Assembly (NCBI RefSeq): GCF_000622385.1
Contig: NZ_JASD01000008.1
Span: 806,001 to 870,000 of the forward strand
DNA: 64,000 nucleotides
Source: Sulfitobacter noctilucicola
Lineage (GTDB): Bacteria > Pseudomonadota > Alphaproteobacteria > Rhodobacterales > Rhodobacteraceae
Direction of reading: 5' to 3'
The notes under the pieces are model-generated. The model was not told where the DNA came from. It saw only the letters and a list, made by a program, of their open reading frames with translations, and made no database searches. Positions 43,382-52,107 of this stretch are shown piece by piece. Position numbers and translations under genes: made by a program. Positions within the stretch are counted from its first letter, which is position 1; the number at the start of each line of letters is the position of its first letter.

Positions 43382-44446
43382 ATGAGCCAGTTTCACCCCT
43401 TATTAGTGACTGATATCCACCACACGATCCGCGATGCTGTGGTCCTCACGCTTGAGCCGGAAAATCCGCAAGCGTTCGATTTCACACAAGGTCAGTATCT
43501 GACGTTCAAACAGGATTTCGACGGGACAGAGTTGCGCCGCAACTACTCGATTTGTGCAGGCCTTGATGACGGCAAGCTGCAAGTGGGTATCAAACGTGTA
43601 GACGGCGGTGCTTTTTCCACCTTCGCCAACACCGAACTGAAAGTCGGGGACACGCTGCATGCAATGCCGCCGCAAGGTAAGTTTTTCACTGCATTAGAGC
43701 CTGATACAGCGAAAAACTATCTGGGTTTTGCAGGTGGGTCTGGGATCACGCCGGTGCTGTCGATCCTCAAAACGGTGCTGAAGCGTGAACCGCAAAGCAC
43801 CTTCACGCTTGTTTATGCCAATCGCGCGGTAAACACGATCATGTTCCGAGAGGAGCTAGAGGACCTCAAGAACCACTATATGGGTCGGCTCACAATCATC
43901 CATATGCTCGAATCCGGTCAGGATATTGACCTGTTTACCGGCCGCGTGGATCAGCAAAAATGCGAAGCGTTGTTTAAGCATTGGATAGACGTCGACGGGA
44001 TCACAACCGCATTCATTTGTGGTCCTGAGCCGATGATGCTGGCGATTGCGGATAGCCTGAAATCCCACGGGTTAGAGCCTGATCAGATCAAATTCGAGCT
44101 GTTCAGCGAAAGCCAGCAAGGCCAGCTTGCCAAACAGGAGATGGCAAAACGCAGCGAAGGTCAGAAGGGCACAGAGCTCACGGTGATTATCGAAGGGGCG
44201 CAGCGCAGCTTTGAGATGCCAAAAGGCCAATCGGTTCTGGAAGCCGCGCTTGCGAACGGACAGGACGCACCTTTTGCCTGCAAGGCTGGCGTGTGCTCCA
44301 CCTGCATGTGCAAGGTCATCGAAGGTGAAGTCGAGATGATCAGCAATCACGCGCTCGAAGACTATGAAGTGGAGCGCGGCTATGTCCTGTCGTGCCAATC
44401 TTACCCGCTTACTGACAAACTTGTTGTCGACTACGACACCCATTAA
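43382..44446 (+). CDS. paaE: Phenylacetyl-CoA epoxidase reductase subunit E
   Basis: The 354-residue protein is a flavodoxin-reductase-like module ('LRRNYSICAG' FAD site, 'GFAGGSGITPVLSIL' NADPH site) fused to a plant-type ferredoxin at the C-terminus ('CKAGVCSTCMCKV' with the remaining Cys in 'VLSCQSY'). It passes electrons from NADPH to PaaA. It starts nine bases after the paaD stop and is followed by paaZ, which has AAGGAG upstream. Confidence 0.97.
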   Translation: MSQFHPLLVTDIHHTIRDAVVLTLEPENPQAFDFTQGQYLTFKQDFDGTELRRNYSICAGLDDGKLQVGIKRVDGGAFSTFANTELKVGDTLHAMPPQGKFFTALEPDTAKNYLGFAGGSGITPVLSILKTVLKREPQSTFTLVYANRAVNTIMFREELEDLKNHYMGRLTIIHMLESGQDIDLFTGRVDQQKCEALFKHWIDVDGITTAFICGPEPMMLAIADSLKSHGLEPDQIKFELFSESQQGQLAKQEMAKRSEGQKGTELTVIIEGAQRSFEMPKGQSVLEAALANGQDAPFACKAGVCSTCMCKVIEGEVEMISNHALEDYEVERGYVLSCQSYPLTDKLVVDYDTH

Positions 44447-44457
44447 GGAGCCGCCCC

Positions 44458-46485
44458 ATGCTCGACGTTCAAAGCTTTGCCGCTGGTCAATGGATCGCGC
44501 CTGACAGTGGCGCACGAGAGATTGCCAGCGCCATCACCGGCGACGTCATAGCGCAGGCGGGCACGTCGGCCTTAGACGTTCAGGCGATGCTTGGTTATGC
44601 TCGTGATGTCGGCGGCCCCGCATTACGCAAGCTTACTTTCCACGACCGCGCCCGCATGCTTAAGGCAGTCGCGATGTACCTGATGGAGCGCAAGCAGGTT
44701 CTTTATGATCTGAGCTATGATACGGGTGCCACGCTGAGCGACCACAAAATCGACGTGGACGGCGGGATCGGGACCATGCTGGTGTTTGCCTCCAAGGGCC
44801 GGCGCGAGATGCCGGACGGTCATGTGTTTCTGGATGGCCCGCCCGAGCAATTAGGCCGCACCGGTGCATTTATGGGGCGCCATATATGCACACCTCTGCA
44901 AGGCGTTGCAGTCCATATAAACGCGTTCAATTTCGCTGTCTGGGGCATGCTAGAAAAACTGGCCCCGACCCTGCTTGCAGGTGTACCCGCGATCGTAAAG
45001 CCAGCCACAGCTACCTGCTATGTAACCGAAGCTTGTGTTCGTATGATGCTTGAAAGCGGCCTGTTGCCCGAGGGTTCTTTGCAACTCGTTAGCGGCGGTC
45101 TGGGTGATATGCTGGATCATCTCGGTTGTCAGGATGCGGTGGCTTTCACAGGCTCCGCTGACACCGCGCTCAAGCTGCGGGCAAATCCGGTGCTGCTGGA
45201 AAATTCCGTCCGCTTTGCATCGGAACAGGACAGCCTGAACGCCTCCGTATTGGGCACTGATGTAACACCTGACACGCCCGAGTTTGAACTGTTCGTCAAG
45301 GAAGTGCAGCGCGAGATGACCGCAAAGGCAGGTCAGAAATGCACCGCGATCCGCCGGATTATGGTGCCTGATGCCCTGATAGAGCCTGTTATCGAAGCTT
45401 TGAAAGGCCGTCTTTCGAAAATCGCCGTGGGTGATCCGCGTCTCGAAGACACTCGGATGGGCGCGCTGGTATCCGCCAGTCAGAAACAGGACGTTCTCGA
45501 AAAAGCGTCTCTGATACAGGCGGAAGCTGAGATAGTTTCCGGTAATATGGATGAATTTACCGTAAAAGGTGCCGACAAGAACAAAGGCGCGTTTGTTCCG
45601 CCCATGTTGTTTCATTGCGCTGATCCCGATGCAGCCGTGCGTGTCCACGACACCGAAGCCTTTGGTCCCGTCTCGACAATTATGCCTTACCGCGATCTGC
45701 CACATGCCATCGACTTGCTGAACAAGGGCAAAGGCTCGCTTGTTGCTTCCGTGATCACCAACAACAGTGATGTTGCGCGGGAAATTACGCTGGGGAGTGC
45801 GACGTTTCATGGCCGTCTTTATTTCAACAATCGCACTTCAATGGCGGAAGCCACAGGCCACGGCGCACCTTTGCCTCATATGGTTCATGGCGGTCCCGGC
45901 CGCGCTGGTGGTGGCGAGGAATTGGGCGGCATCAGAGGCGTCATGCATTATATGCAGCGCACCGCGGTTCAGGGCAGTCCTGACATACTGAGCGCGATCA
46001 GCGACCAATGGGTGCCGGGCGCGTCCGAGATCACGCACAAAGACCATCCCTTTACCCGTACTTTCAATGAGGTCGGGCTGGGAGAAACCTTCAACTCTCC
46101 CTCCCGCGAAATCACGCTGGAGGATATCGAAACATTTGCGCATTTCACCGGCGACACGTTTTACGCGCACATGGATGACGAAGCCGCCAAGGCCAATCCG
46201 TTCTTTCCCGGTCGTGTCGCGCATGGTTACTTGCTGCTGAGCTTTGCGGCGGGGCTTTTTGTGCAACCTGATCCCGGTCCGGTTCTTGCCAATACCGGCC
46301 TTGATAACCTGCGCTTTATGGCACCCGTTGCCGCAGGAGATAGCATCCGCGTGCGCCTGACCGTCAAACATAAGACGCCGCGCAACGATGAATATGGCGA
46401 AGTGCGTTGGCACGTGACGCTTTACAATCAGGACGATGCCGTGGCCGCAGAATACGAACTGCTGACGATGAATGCATACGGATAA
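44458..46485 (+). CDS. paaZ: Oxepin-CoA hydrolase / 3-oxo-5,6-dehydrosuberyl-CoA semialdehyde dehydrogenase
   Basis: The 675-residue fusion has an aldehyde dehydrogenase domain (1-~510) with Glu256 ('FASEQDS') and Cys295 ('AGQKCTAIRR'), at the same numbers as in E. coli PaaZ. The C-terminal MaoC-like (R)-hydratase domain has Asp569 and His574 ('HFTGDTFYAHMDD') and 'GRVAHGYLLLS'. The hydratase opens the oxepin ring and the dehydrogenase oxidises the reactive semialdehyde. In Roseobacter relatives, losing the dehydrogenase step diverts this intermediate to tropone and tropodithietic acid. Here both sites look intact, so normal breakdown is expected. Its end overlaps paaX by 14 bases. Confidence 0.97.
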   Translation: MLDVQSFAAGQWIAPDSGAREIASAITGDVIAQAGTSALDVQAMLGYARDVGGPALRKLTFHDRARMLKAVAMYLMERKQVLYDLSYDTGATLSDHKIDVDGGIGTMLVFASKGRREMPDGHVFLDGPPEQLGRTGAFMGRHICTPLQGVAVHINAFNFAVWGMLEKLAPTLLAGVPAIVKPATATCYVTEACVRMMLESGLLPEGSLQLVSGGLGDMLDHLGCQDAVAFTGSADTALKLRANPVLLENSVRFASEQDSLNASVLGTDVTPDTPEFELFVKEVQREMTAKAGQKCTAIRRIMVPDALIEPVIEALKGRLSKIAVGDPRLEDTRMGALVSASQKQDVLEKASLIQAEAEIVSGNMDEFTVKGADKNKGAFVPPMLFHCADPDAAVRVHDTEAFGPVSTIMPYRDLPHAIDLLNKGKGSLVASVITNNSDVAREITLGSATFHGRLYFNNRTSMAEATGHGAPLPHMVHGGPGRAGGGEELGGIRGVMHYMQRTAVQGSPDILSAISDQWVPGASEITHKDHPFTRTFNEVGLGETFNSPSREITLEDIETFAHFTGDTFYAHMDDEAAKANPFFPGRVAHGYLLLSFAAGLFVQPDPGPVLANTGLDNLRFMAPVAAGDSIRVRLTVKHKTPRNDEYGEVRWHVTLYNQDDAVAAEYELLTMNAYG

Positions 46486-47251
46486 TTTTTTCACCCTGAC
46501 CGAAGATTTGCGCGGTCTTGGCGGGCGGCGCGTCTGGTCTCTTATGATCAGCCTGTTCGGTGATCTAGTGCAGGACGAAGGCCAGACCATCAGCGGCCCT
46601 ACCCTATCTGCGATCATGGCCGCATTGCACGTCAAGCCGGAGGCGGCCCGCGTCGCCCTTCATAGATTGCGCAATGACGGCTGGATCGATTCCGACAAAT
46701 TGGGACGCATCAGCCGGCATAGCCTCACCGCAAAAGGGCGCGCAGAATCTGCTGCCGCCAGCCCCCGCATCTATGCGACGCCGCAACTGTCTGATGGTGC
46801 TTGGCAGGTCATTGTGACCCAAGGGCCGGATGACACGATGGACGGTCTCGGTTTTGTCCAGATCATTCCGCGCGTCTATGTCGGAGGCGTTGATCTGGTC
46901 GCACCAACCGATGCGCTTACGTTGCCTGCCAGTACTGTTCCTGACTGGCTCCGCCAACAGCTCGCCCCGCGCACGCAGCATGCCGGATATCGCAGCTTGC
47001 GAGATACCCTATGCAGAATCGGGGACACGTTGCCTGACGTTGCACAACTTACGCCCGTCCAGATTTCCGTTCTGCGGTGTCTTATCGTTCACAACTGGCG
47101 GCGGCTTGTGCTCAAGCATCCTCAATTGCCCTCCCCGCTTGTCGACCCTGACGGACCTGCGCACCAATGCCATATTGTCGTCGCCGGTCTGCTTGAGCGG
47201 TATCCCCGCCCCGATGTGTCAACGATTGAGCAGTACTGCGCCGCAGCATAA
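46472..47251 (+). CDS. paaX: PaaX-family transcriptional regulator of the phenylacetate operon
   Basis: The 259-residue protein has an N-terminal winged helix ('RRVWSLMISLFGDLVQ', 'ISGPTLSAIMAALHVKPEAARVALHRLRNDGWI') and the PaaX C-terminal domain ('HNWRRLVLKHPQLPSPL'). PaaX represses paa genes until phenylacetyl-CoA binds it. The start lies within paaZ (14-base overlap), so the regulator is made with the operon it controls. It is shorter than E. coli PaaX (about 316 residues). Confidence 0.93.
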   Translation: MHTDNFFTLTEDLRGLGGRRVWSLMISLFGDLVQDEGQTISGPTLSAIMAALHVKPEAARVALHRLRNDGWIDSDKLGRISRHSLTAKGRAESAAASPRIYATPQLSDGAWQVIVTQGPDDTMDGLGFVQIIPRVYVGGVDLVAPTDALTLPASTVPDWLRQQLAPRTQHAGYRSLRDTLCRIGDTLPDVAQLTPVQISVLRCLIVHNWRRLVLKHPQLPSPLVDPDGPAHQCHIVVAGLLERYPRPDVSTIEQYCAAA

Positions 47252-47293
47252 CAGCCGCTTTCCCAACCGCGCATTGCACGGTATAGCAAGCGC

Positions 47294-47908
47294 ATGACAA
47301 ATTATCTCTATCAGAACGATCTGCCTAATGACCTTGATCTGGGTCCGATGGTTGCCATTGATTGCGAAACGATGGGTCTGCATCCCCACCGTGACCGTTT
47401 GTGTGTGGTGCAGCTTTCCGGCGGAGACGGGAACGCACATCTTGTTCAGATCGCAAAAGGCCAGACGGAAGCGCCCAATCTGTGCCGGCTTCTTGAAGAC
47501 CCGCAAGTGCTCAAGCTTTTTCACTTTGGCCGCTTTGACATCGCAGCGATGCTGAATGCGTTTGGAGCGACGACTGCGCCGGTCTATTGCACGAAAATCG
47601 CAAGCCGACTGATCCGTACCTACACTGACCGGCACGGATTGGCGAAACTGTTACAAGAATTGCTGTCGATCGACATTTCCAAGCAGCAACAATCGAGCGA
47701 TTGGGGCGCTGAAACCCTGACGCAAGCGCAGATCGACTATGCCGCGTCCGATGTTTTGTACCTCCATCAATTGCGTGACAAGCTGAACGAAATGCTGGAG
47801 CGCGAAGGCCGGATGGAGATTGCGCAAGCCTGCTGGGATTTCCTGCCAATGCGCGCCAGGCTTGACCTTGAAGGTTGGCCCGATACGGACATCTTTGCCC
47901 ATTCATGA
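47294..47908 (+). CDS. rnd: Ribonuclease D-type 3'-5' exonuclease (short form)
   Basis: The 204-residue DEDDy exonuclease has motif I 'AIDCETMGL', motif II 'FHFGRFDIAAML' and motif III 'YAASDVLYLHQ' with the Tyr and Asp. It lacks the HRDC domains of E. coli RNase D, as is usual for alphaproteobacterial short forms. It trims RNA 3' ends, tRNA among others. Its stop overlaps the kdsD start (ATGA at 47905-47908), the common order in this group. Confidence 0.9.
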   Translation: MTNYLYQNDLPNDLDLGPMVAIDCETMGLHPHRDRLCVVQLSGGDGNAHLVQIAKGQTEAPNLCRLLEDPQVLKLFHFGRFDIAAMLNAFGATTAPVYCTKIASRLIRTYTDRHGLAKLLQELLSIDISKQQQSSDWGAETLTQAQIDYAASDVLYLHQLRDKLNEMLEREGRMEIAQACWDFLPMRARLDLEGWPDTDIFAHS

Positions 47909-48867
47909 AGACACCGTATCTTGATACCGCCGCAAGGGTCATTCGCACCGAAGCGGCCGCGTTGAACACCTTGGCCGATGCACTGGACGGGCGGTTTCGT
48001 ACGGCCATTGACCTGATGCGTGATACCAAGGGACGTGTGATTGTCACCGGCATAGGCAAGTCAGGTCACATCGCGAACAAGATTGCCGCGACCCTTGCGA
48101 GCACAGGCACGCCTGCACAGTTTGTGCACCCCGCTGAAGCAAGCCATGGCGATCTGGGTATGATCACTGCGGCCGATGTCGTCCTCGCCATCTCGAATTC
48201 CGGCGAAGCGCCGGAGTTGGGCAATCTGATCGCCTATTCGCGCCGCTACGAAATACCGCTGATCGGGATAACCAGCGTCGAAGATAGCACGCTGGGACGC
48301 CAATCCGATGTCATCCTGCTTCTGCCCCGCGTGGCAGAAGCTTGCGGAACGGGTATTGTGCCAACAACCTCGACAACGATGACGCTGGCGATGGGCGATG
48401 CGCTTGCCGTTGCGTTGATGGAAAACCGTGATTTCACTGCAGAGCATTTCCGCAACTTCCATCCCGGTGGCAAACTGGGTGCGCAGCTTAGTCTGGTCCG
48501 CGATTTGATGCACACCGGTGACAAATTCCCAAGTGTATCAGAAGCCGCCGATATGCCTGCGACGCTGACAGAAATTGGCAGTAAGGGTTTTGGCGTTACG
48601 GCTGTGCTGAACGATCAGGGAACGCTTGCTGGCATCATCACCACCGGTGATCTGGGTCGACACATGGAAAGGCTCATGTCGTTGAAAGCGGGTGACATCA
48701 TGACACGCAACCCTGTCACGATTGCACCCGATGCGCTTGCCGAAAAAGCGGTGGGCCTGATGAATACACGCAAGATCAATTGCCTGCTGGTCGCCGACCC
48801 TGACGCGCCAACCGTCCCGCTTGGCGTTTTGCACATCCATGATTGTCTGCGTGTCGGGTTAGGTTAA
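47905..48867 (+). CDS. kdsD: Arabinose-5-phosphate isomerase (KdsD/KpsF)
   Basis: The protein has 320 residues from the ATG overlapping the RNase D stop. An N-terminal SIS domain ('GRVIVTGIGKSGHIANKIAATLAS', 'HPAEASHGDLGMI') is followed by two CBS repeats. It converts ribulose-5-phosphate to arabinose-5-phosphate, the first step to Kdo, which is used for lipid A-core and for the Kdo linker of exported capsules. The lpt genes follow within six bases. It complements kdsB in locus B. Confidence 0.95.
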   Translation: MKTPYLDTAARVIRTEAAALNTLADALDGRFRTAIDLMRDTKGRVIVTGIGKSGHIANKIAATLASTGTPAQFVHPAEASHGDLGMITAADVVLAISNSGEAPELGNLIAYSRRYEIPLIGITSVEDSTLGRQSDVILLLPRVAEACGTGIVPTTSTTMTLAMGDALAVALMENRDFTAEHFRNFHPGGKLGAQLSLVRDLMHTGDKFPSVSEAADMPATLTEIGSKGFGVTAVLNDQGTLAGIITTGDLGRHMERLMSLKAGDIMTRNPVTIAPDALAEKAVGLMNTRKINCLLVADPDAPTVPLGVLHIHDCLRVGLG

Positions 48868-48872
48868 GGCGT

Positions 48873-49481
48873 ATGCAAGCCGACCGCTATTCCCGCTTTG
48901 TCGGTTGGCTCAAGGTGCTGCTACCGCTTTTGGCGCTGGGTCTGCTTTCAACCCTTTTTCTGCTCTCGCGTGCAATTGATACAGAAACCGTAATCCCTTT
49001 CGCTGACAAGGAAATTCAGGACCGTCTGCGCGATCAGCAGGTAACGGGGCCTGTGTACCAGTCCGTGACGGCCAACGGGGATCAGATATCTTTTGCGGCG
49101 CAGAAACTGACGACACCCCAAGGTCAGACCGATGGCAACGAAGCGGAAGAGATTGAAATTAACATGGAACTGGCTTCTGGCTCGACCTTGATGGTTACTG
49201 CGGATCGTGGTGTTCTTGATATCTCTCAGGACACTGCCGATCTATCGGGTGACGTGGTGATAACCACCTCGACAGGCTACCGGATTGAAAGCCAGAAATT
49301 GACCACGTTGATGTCTACGACACAAGTGACGTCGCCCGGTCCCGTTCATGCCGACGGTCCGATCGGCACGCTGGACGCAGGCGCTATGACGCTCAATCCT
49401 GCGATTGACGATGAACCTGCCCATTTGGTTTTCACAAATCAGGTGAAGCTGATATATATGCCCAAACAGGATGAAGAGTGA
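48873..49481 (+). CDS. lptC: LPS export protein LptC
   Basis: The protein has 202 residues from the ATG at 48873, with AGG a few bases upstream. One N-terminal membrane anchor ('WLKVLLPLLALGLLSTLFLL', ~14-33) precedes a periplasmic beta-jellyroll part of the LptC/YrbK type. It receives LPS from LptBFG and passes it to LptA. Sequence is weakly conserved in this family, and the position between kdsD and lptA makes the call firm. The stop overlaps the lptA GTG start. Confidence 0.9.
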   Translation: MQADRYSRFVGWLKVLLPLLALGLLSTLFLLSRAIDTETVIPFADKEIQDRLRDQQVTGPVYQSVTANGDQISFAAQKLTTPQGQTDGNEAEEIEINMELASGSTLMVTADRGVLDISQDTADLSGDVVITTSTGYRIESQKLTTLMSTTQVTSPGPVHADGPIGTLDAGAMTLNPAIDDEPAHLVFTNQVKLIYMPKQDEE

Positions 49482-49981
49482 TCCAAGTGAAACATCTGCG
49501 ACTCGTACTGCTGCCCTTGTTCCTGGGTGTTTTTACGCTGCCCGTTCTGGCGCAAGGGACGAACGTGGCCTTTGGTGCTCTGCGTCAGGATACCGGCCTT
49601 CCCGTTGAAGTGACGTCGGACAACCTGTCCGTTGATCAGGAAACAGGGACCGCCGTTTTCACCGGTAATGTGTTGATCGGGCAAGGCGAGATGCGTCTGT
49701 CTGCGCCGCGTGTACTGGTCGTCTATCTTGAGGCCCAAAAGGGGATAGAGCGGATGGAGGCCACAGGCGGCGTGACGCTGGTTTCCGGCCCGGACGCTGC
49801 AGAATCGGAGCGCGCTGACTACTCCATTACCGAAGGCACGATTGTGATGACAGGCAACGTTCTTTTGGATCAGGGGTTGAACGCACTAAGCGCGGATAAG
49901 ATGACGGTTCAGCTGTCGGATGGCACGGCGCAGATGTCGGGCCGTGTGAAAACCATCATCCAGACAGGTGGCGATAACTGA
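49478..49981 (+). CDS. lptA: LPS transport periplasmic protein LptA
   Basis: The 167-residue protein starts at GTG 49478 (GTGA overlap); a GTG three codons on would do as well. A Sec signal ends near 'VLAQG' (~24). The mature OstA/LptA domain has 'VEVTSDNLSVDQETGTAVFTGNVLI' across the first strands. LptA forms the periplasmic bridge that carries LPS to the outer membrane. The stop shares a base with the lptB ATG. Confidence 0.93.
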   Translation: MIQVKHLRLVLLPLFLGVFTLPVLAQGTNVAFGALRQDTGLPVEVTSDNLSVDQETGTAVFTGNVLIGQGEMRLSAPRVLVVYLEAQKGIERMEATGGVTLVSGPDAAESERADYSITEGTIVMTGNVLLDQGLNALSADKMTVQLSDGTAQMSGRVKTIIQTGGDN

Positions 49982-50736
49982 TGCCGCCAAAGCTACAGGT
50001 TGCCGAAGGCAGCGCAGGTTTGCGGATCGAGCACCTGCGCAAGTCCTATCGCAAGAAAACCGTCATTCGTGATTTCTCGATGCACCTGAACAGGGGCGAA
50101 GTGGTCGCGTTGCTGGGGCCAAACGGGTCAGGGAAAACCACAACATTCTATGCGGTCGCCGGGCTTGTCACACCTGAAGGCGGGACCGTCATGGTTGACG
50201 GCAAGGACGTGACAATGCTGCCGATGTATCGGCGTGCGCAACTTGGCATCGGCTATCTGCCACAAGAAATGAGCATTTTTCGCGGTTTGAGTGTTCAGGA
50301 CAATATCAGCGCGATTCTGGATATTTCGGTTCCGATCCGCCACCAACGACGCGAACGCCTGGAAGAGTTGCTGTCGGAATTTTCAATCGAACACCTGCGC
50401 CGCGCCCCTGCCCTTGCGCTATCTGGCGGCGAACGGCGGCGCGTGGAGATCGCACGCTGTCTTGCCGCCAATCCCAACTATTTGCTGCTCGACGAACCGT
50501 TTGCGGGCGTCGATCCGATTTCAGTGGGGGATATTCGGCATCTTGTCGCCGATCTGAAAAACCGCGGCATCGGCGTGCTGATTACTGACCATAACGTGCG
50601 GGAAACACTCGAGATCGTCGACCGTGCGTATATCCTACACGAAGGCAAAGTGCTGATGTCCGGCACGCCTGATGAGGTTGTTCAGAACGAGAATGTGCGC
50701 CGCGTCTATCTCGGTGATAACTTTAGAATTTCTTAA
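49981..50736 (+). CDS. lptB: LPS export ABC transporter ATP-binding protein LptB
   Basis: The 251-residue ATPase has Walker A 'GPNGSGKTT' (~41-49), signature 'LSGGERRRVEIAR', Walker B 'YLLLDEPFAGVDPISV' and a His switch in 'LITDHNVRETLEIV', all typical of LptB. It powers LPS extraction with LptFG (not in the window). In many other proteobacteria rpoN follows; here the next gene is hpf. Confidence 0.97.
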   Translation: MPPKLQVAEGSAGLRIEHLRKSYRKKTVIRDFSMHLNRGEVVALLGPNGSGKTTTFYAVAGLVTPEGGTVMVDGKDVTMLPMYRRAQLGIGYLPQEMSIFRGLSVQDNISAILDISVPIRHQRRERLEELLSEFSIEHLRRAPALALSGGERRRVEIARCLAANPNYLLLDEPFAGVDPISVGDIRHLVADLKNRGIGVLITDHNVRETLEIVDRAYILHEGKVLMSGTPDEVVQNENVRRVYLGDNFRIS

Positions 50737-50742
50737 GAACAG

Positions 50743-50768
50743 ACCGGCAAATCCGGTATTTATTTGCC
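50743..50768 (+). terminator. Weak terminator-like hairpin after lptB
   Basis: ACCGG-CAAAT-CCGGT (50743-50757) is followed by ATTTATTTG. The five-base stem starts seven bases after the lptB stop. It could end the rnd-lptB transcript in part, but the stem is short and the T-run broken. Confidence 0.4.
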
Positions 50769-50788
50769 TGCGCGACAGTCTCCCACCA

Positions 50789-50819
50789 TTGACTTTGAAG
50801 CCGTTTTCGCAGCTGATAT
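50789..50819 (+). promoter_or_regulatory. Weak promoter candidate upstream of hpf
   Basis: TTGACT (50789-50794) and TGATAT (50814-50819) are 19 bases apart, which is wider than ideal. The region between lptB and hpf (247 bases) has no gene. Confidence 0.25.
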
Positions 50820-50880
50820 AGGTATGGCAACACTGCGTTCCTGTTTGATCCTACCTTGGTCTCAATTGCGAGGCACCAAA

Positions 50881-50892
50881 CAGATTAATCTG
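50881..50892. promoter_or_regulatory. Perfect 12-base palindrome CAGATTAATCTG upstream of hpf
   Basis: The palindrome lies 92 bases before the hpf ATG in an otherwise empty 247-base gap. It looks like a dimer-binding site; the protein is unknown. Confidence 0.4.
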
Positions 50893-50983
50893 GACACAGC
50901 GCCATTTACCTAAATTCCCAAGCGTCCGAACACCACAAACGTGGTGCCTTTGGGCGGTGCGGAATGACCAGCAAGGAGAGTTT

Positions 50984-51547
50984 ATGCGGTACCAAATCAG
51001 TGGCAAACAAATCGACATTGGCGATGCGCTTCAAACACACGTAAAAGAAGAACTGGGCGAAGCGGTGAACAAATACGCACAGCGTCCGACAGATGCGCAT
51101 GTGGTATTTTCAAAGTCGGGACACGAGTTTGTCTGCGAAGCAACCGTACATCTTTCGACAGGACTAACAGCATCTGCCAAGGCACACAGCACCGAGATTT
51201 ACGCCGCTTTTGACGGCTGTAACGAGAAAATGCAGAAACAGCTGCGCCGGTACAAGCGGCGGTTGAAAGATCATCACAAGGACCGGGCGGAACCTGTTGA
51301 AATGCTCGGCGCTTCCTCTTATATCCTCGCCTCAGATAGCGATTCCGAAGCGCAAGAGCCGGACACGCTTCAGCCGATGATTATTGCAGAGATGCAGACA
51401 AAGATTGCAACTCTGTCCGTAGGCGAAGCGGTGATGCAAATGGAACTGGCGGGCGCACCGGTACTGGTGTTCCGCAACGAAGGTAAAGACGGGTTGAATG
51501 TTGTTTACCGCAGAGAAGACGGAAACATCGGCTGGATCGATCCATAG
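50984..51547 (+). CDS. hpf: Ribosome hibernation promoting factor, long form
   Basis: The protein has 187 residues from the ATG at 50984 (AAGGAG upstream). The N-terminal RaiA domain ('YQISGKQIDIGDALQTHVKE', then 'IYAAFDGCNEKMQKQLRRYKRR') binds the decoding centre. A linker leads to the C-terminal dimerisation domain ending 'VFRNEGKDGLNVVYRREDGNIG'-like sequence. Long HPF dimerises 70S ribosomes to 100S in stationary phase. An in-frame start 27 bases upstream has no ribosome-binding site. Confidence 0.94.
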   Translation: MRYQISGKQIDIGDALQTHVKEELGEAVNKYAQRPTDAHVVFSKSGHEFVCEATVHLSTGLTASAKAHSTEIYAAFDGCNEKMQKQLRRYKRRLKDHHKDRAEPVEMLGASSYILASDSDSEAQEPDTLQPMIIAEMQTKIATLSVGEAVMQMELAGAPVLVFRNEGKDGLNVVYRREDGNIGWIDP

Positions 51548-51556
51548 GGACAACGA

Positions 51557-51574
51557 CGAAGAGATAACTCTTCG
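51557..51574 (+). repeat. Perfect hairpin between hpf and ptsN
   Basis: CGAAGAG-ATAA-CTCTTCG begins ten bases after the hpf stop and ends 20 bases before the ptsN ATG. No T-run follows, so it may be a processing or stability element, or may restrain ptsN translation. Confidence 0.5.
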
Positions 51575-51593
51575 CTAGTACAGAGCGAGCTGA

Positions 51594-52058
51594 ATGAAAT
51601 TTTCGAAACTCCTCAAGCCGGAGGCCGTCAAAGTATTGACGTCGGCCTCCAGCAAAAAGCGCTTGATGCAAGAGCTGGGCGATCTGGTGCACGTGGCCTA
51701 CGGGCTGGACGCCGGTCGCGTGGTAGAGGCGCTGAACCAACGTGAGGCATTGGGTCCAACTGGCGTAGGGCATGGCGTTGCTTTGCCACACGCGCGGCTT
51801 GAAGGTCTTGATGAAGTTGTTGGTGCTTTTGTCGTTCTGGACAAGCCCGTGGACTTTTCATCGGTAGACCGCCAGCCCGTGGACTTGGCGTTTGCGCTTT
51901 TTGCGCCTGAGGATGCAGGTGTTGAACACCTGAAAGCACTGGCGTTGGTTTCACGTACCCTGCGGGATACATCAATCTGCACCAAACTGCGTGCAAATCA
52001 GGACGCGGGCACGCTTTTCACTATCCTGACAGCCGAGAACTCCGTTCAGGCAGCCTGA
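51594..52058 (+). CDS. ptsN: PTS IIA-like nitrogen-regulatory protein
   Basis: The 154-residue EIIA-Ntr domain has its phospho-acceptor His in 'GVALPHARLEGL' (~65). PtsN is the end point of the PtsP-PtsO phosphorelay, which links nitrogen and potassium state to transcription and stress. It follows hpf in the usual order. No PtsO or PtsP gene is in the window. Confidence 0.94.
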   Translation: MKFSKLLKPEAVKVLTSASSKKRLMQELGDLVHVAYGLDAGRVVEALNQREALGPTGVGHGVALPHARLEGLDEVVGAFVVLDKPVDFSSVDRQPVDLAFALFAPEDAGVEHLKALALVSRTLRDTSICTKLRANQDAGTLFTILTAENSVQAA

Positions 52059-52084
52059 TCTACTCAGAAAAGCAGGTAAGCTCG

Positions 52085-52101
52085 GGGGCAGAATACGCCC
52101 C
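52085..52101. terminator. Hairpin between convergent ptsN and sulfotransferase genes
   Basis: GGGGC-AGAATAC-GCCCC lies in the 49-base gap between two converging stops. It could act in both directions, but it has no T-run on either side. Confidence 0.35.
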
Positions 52102-52107
52102 TGACTG

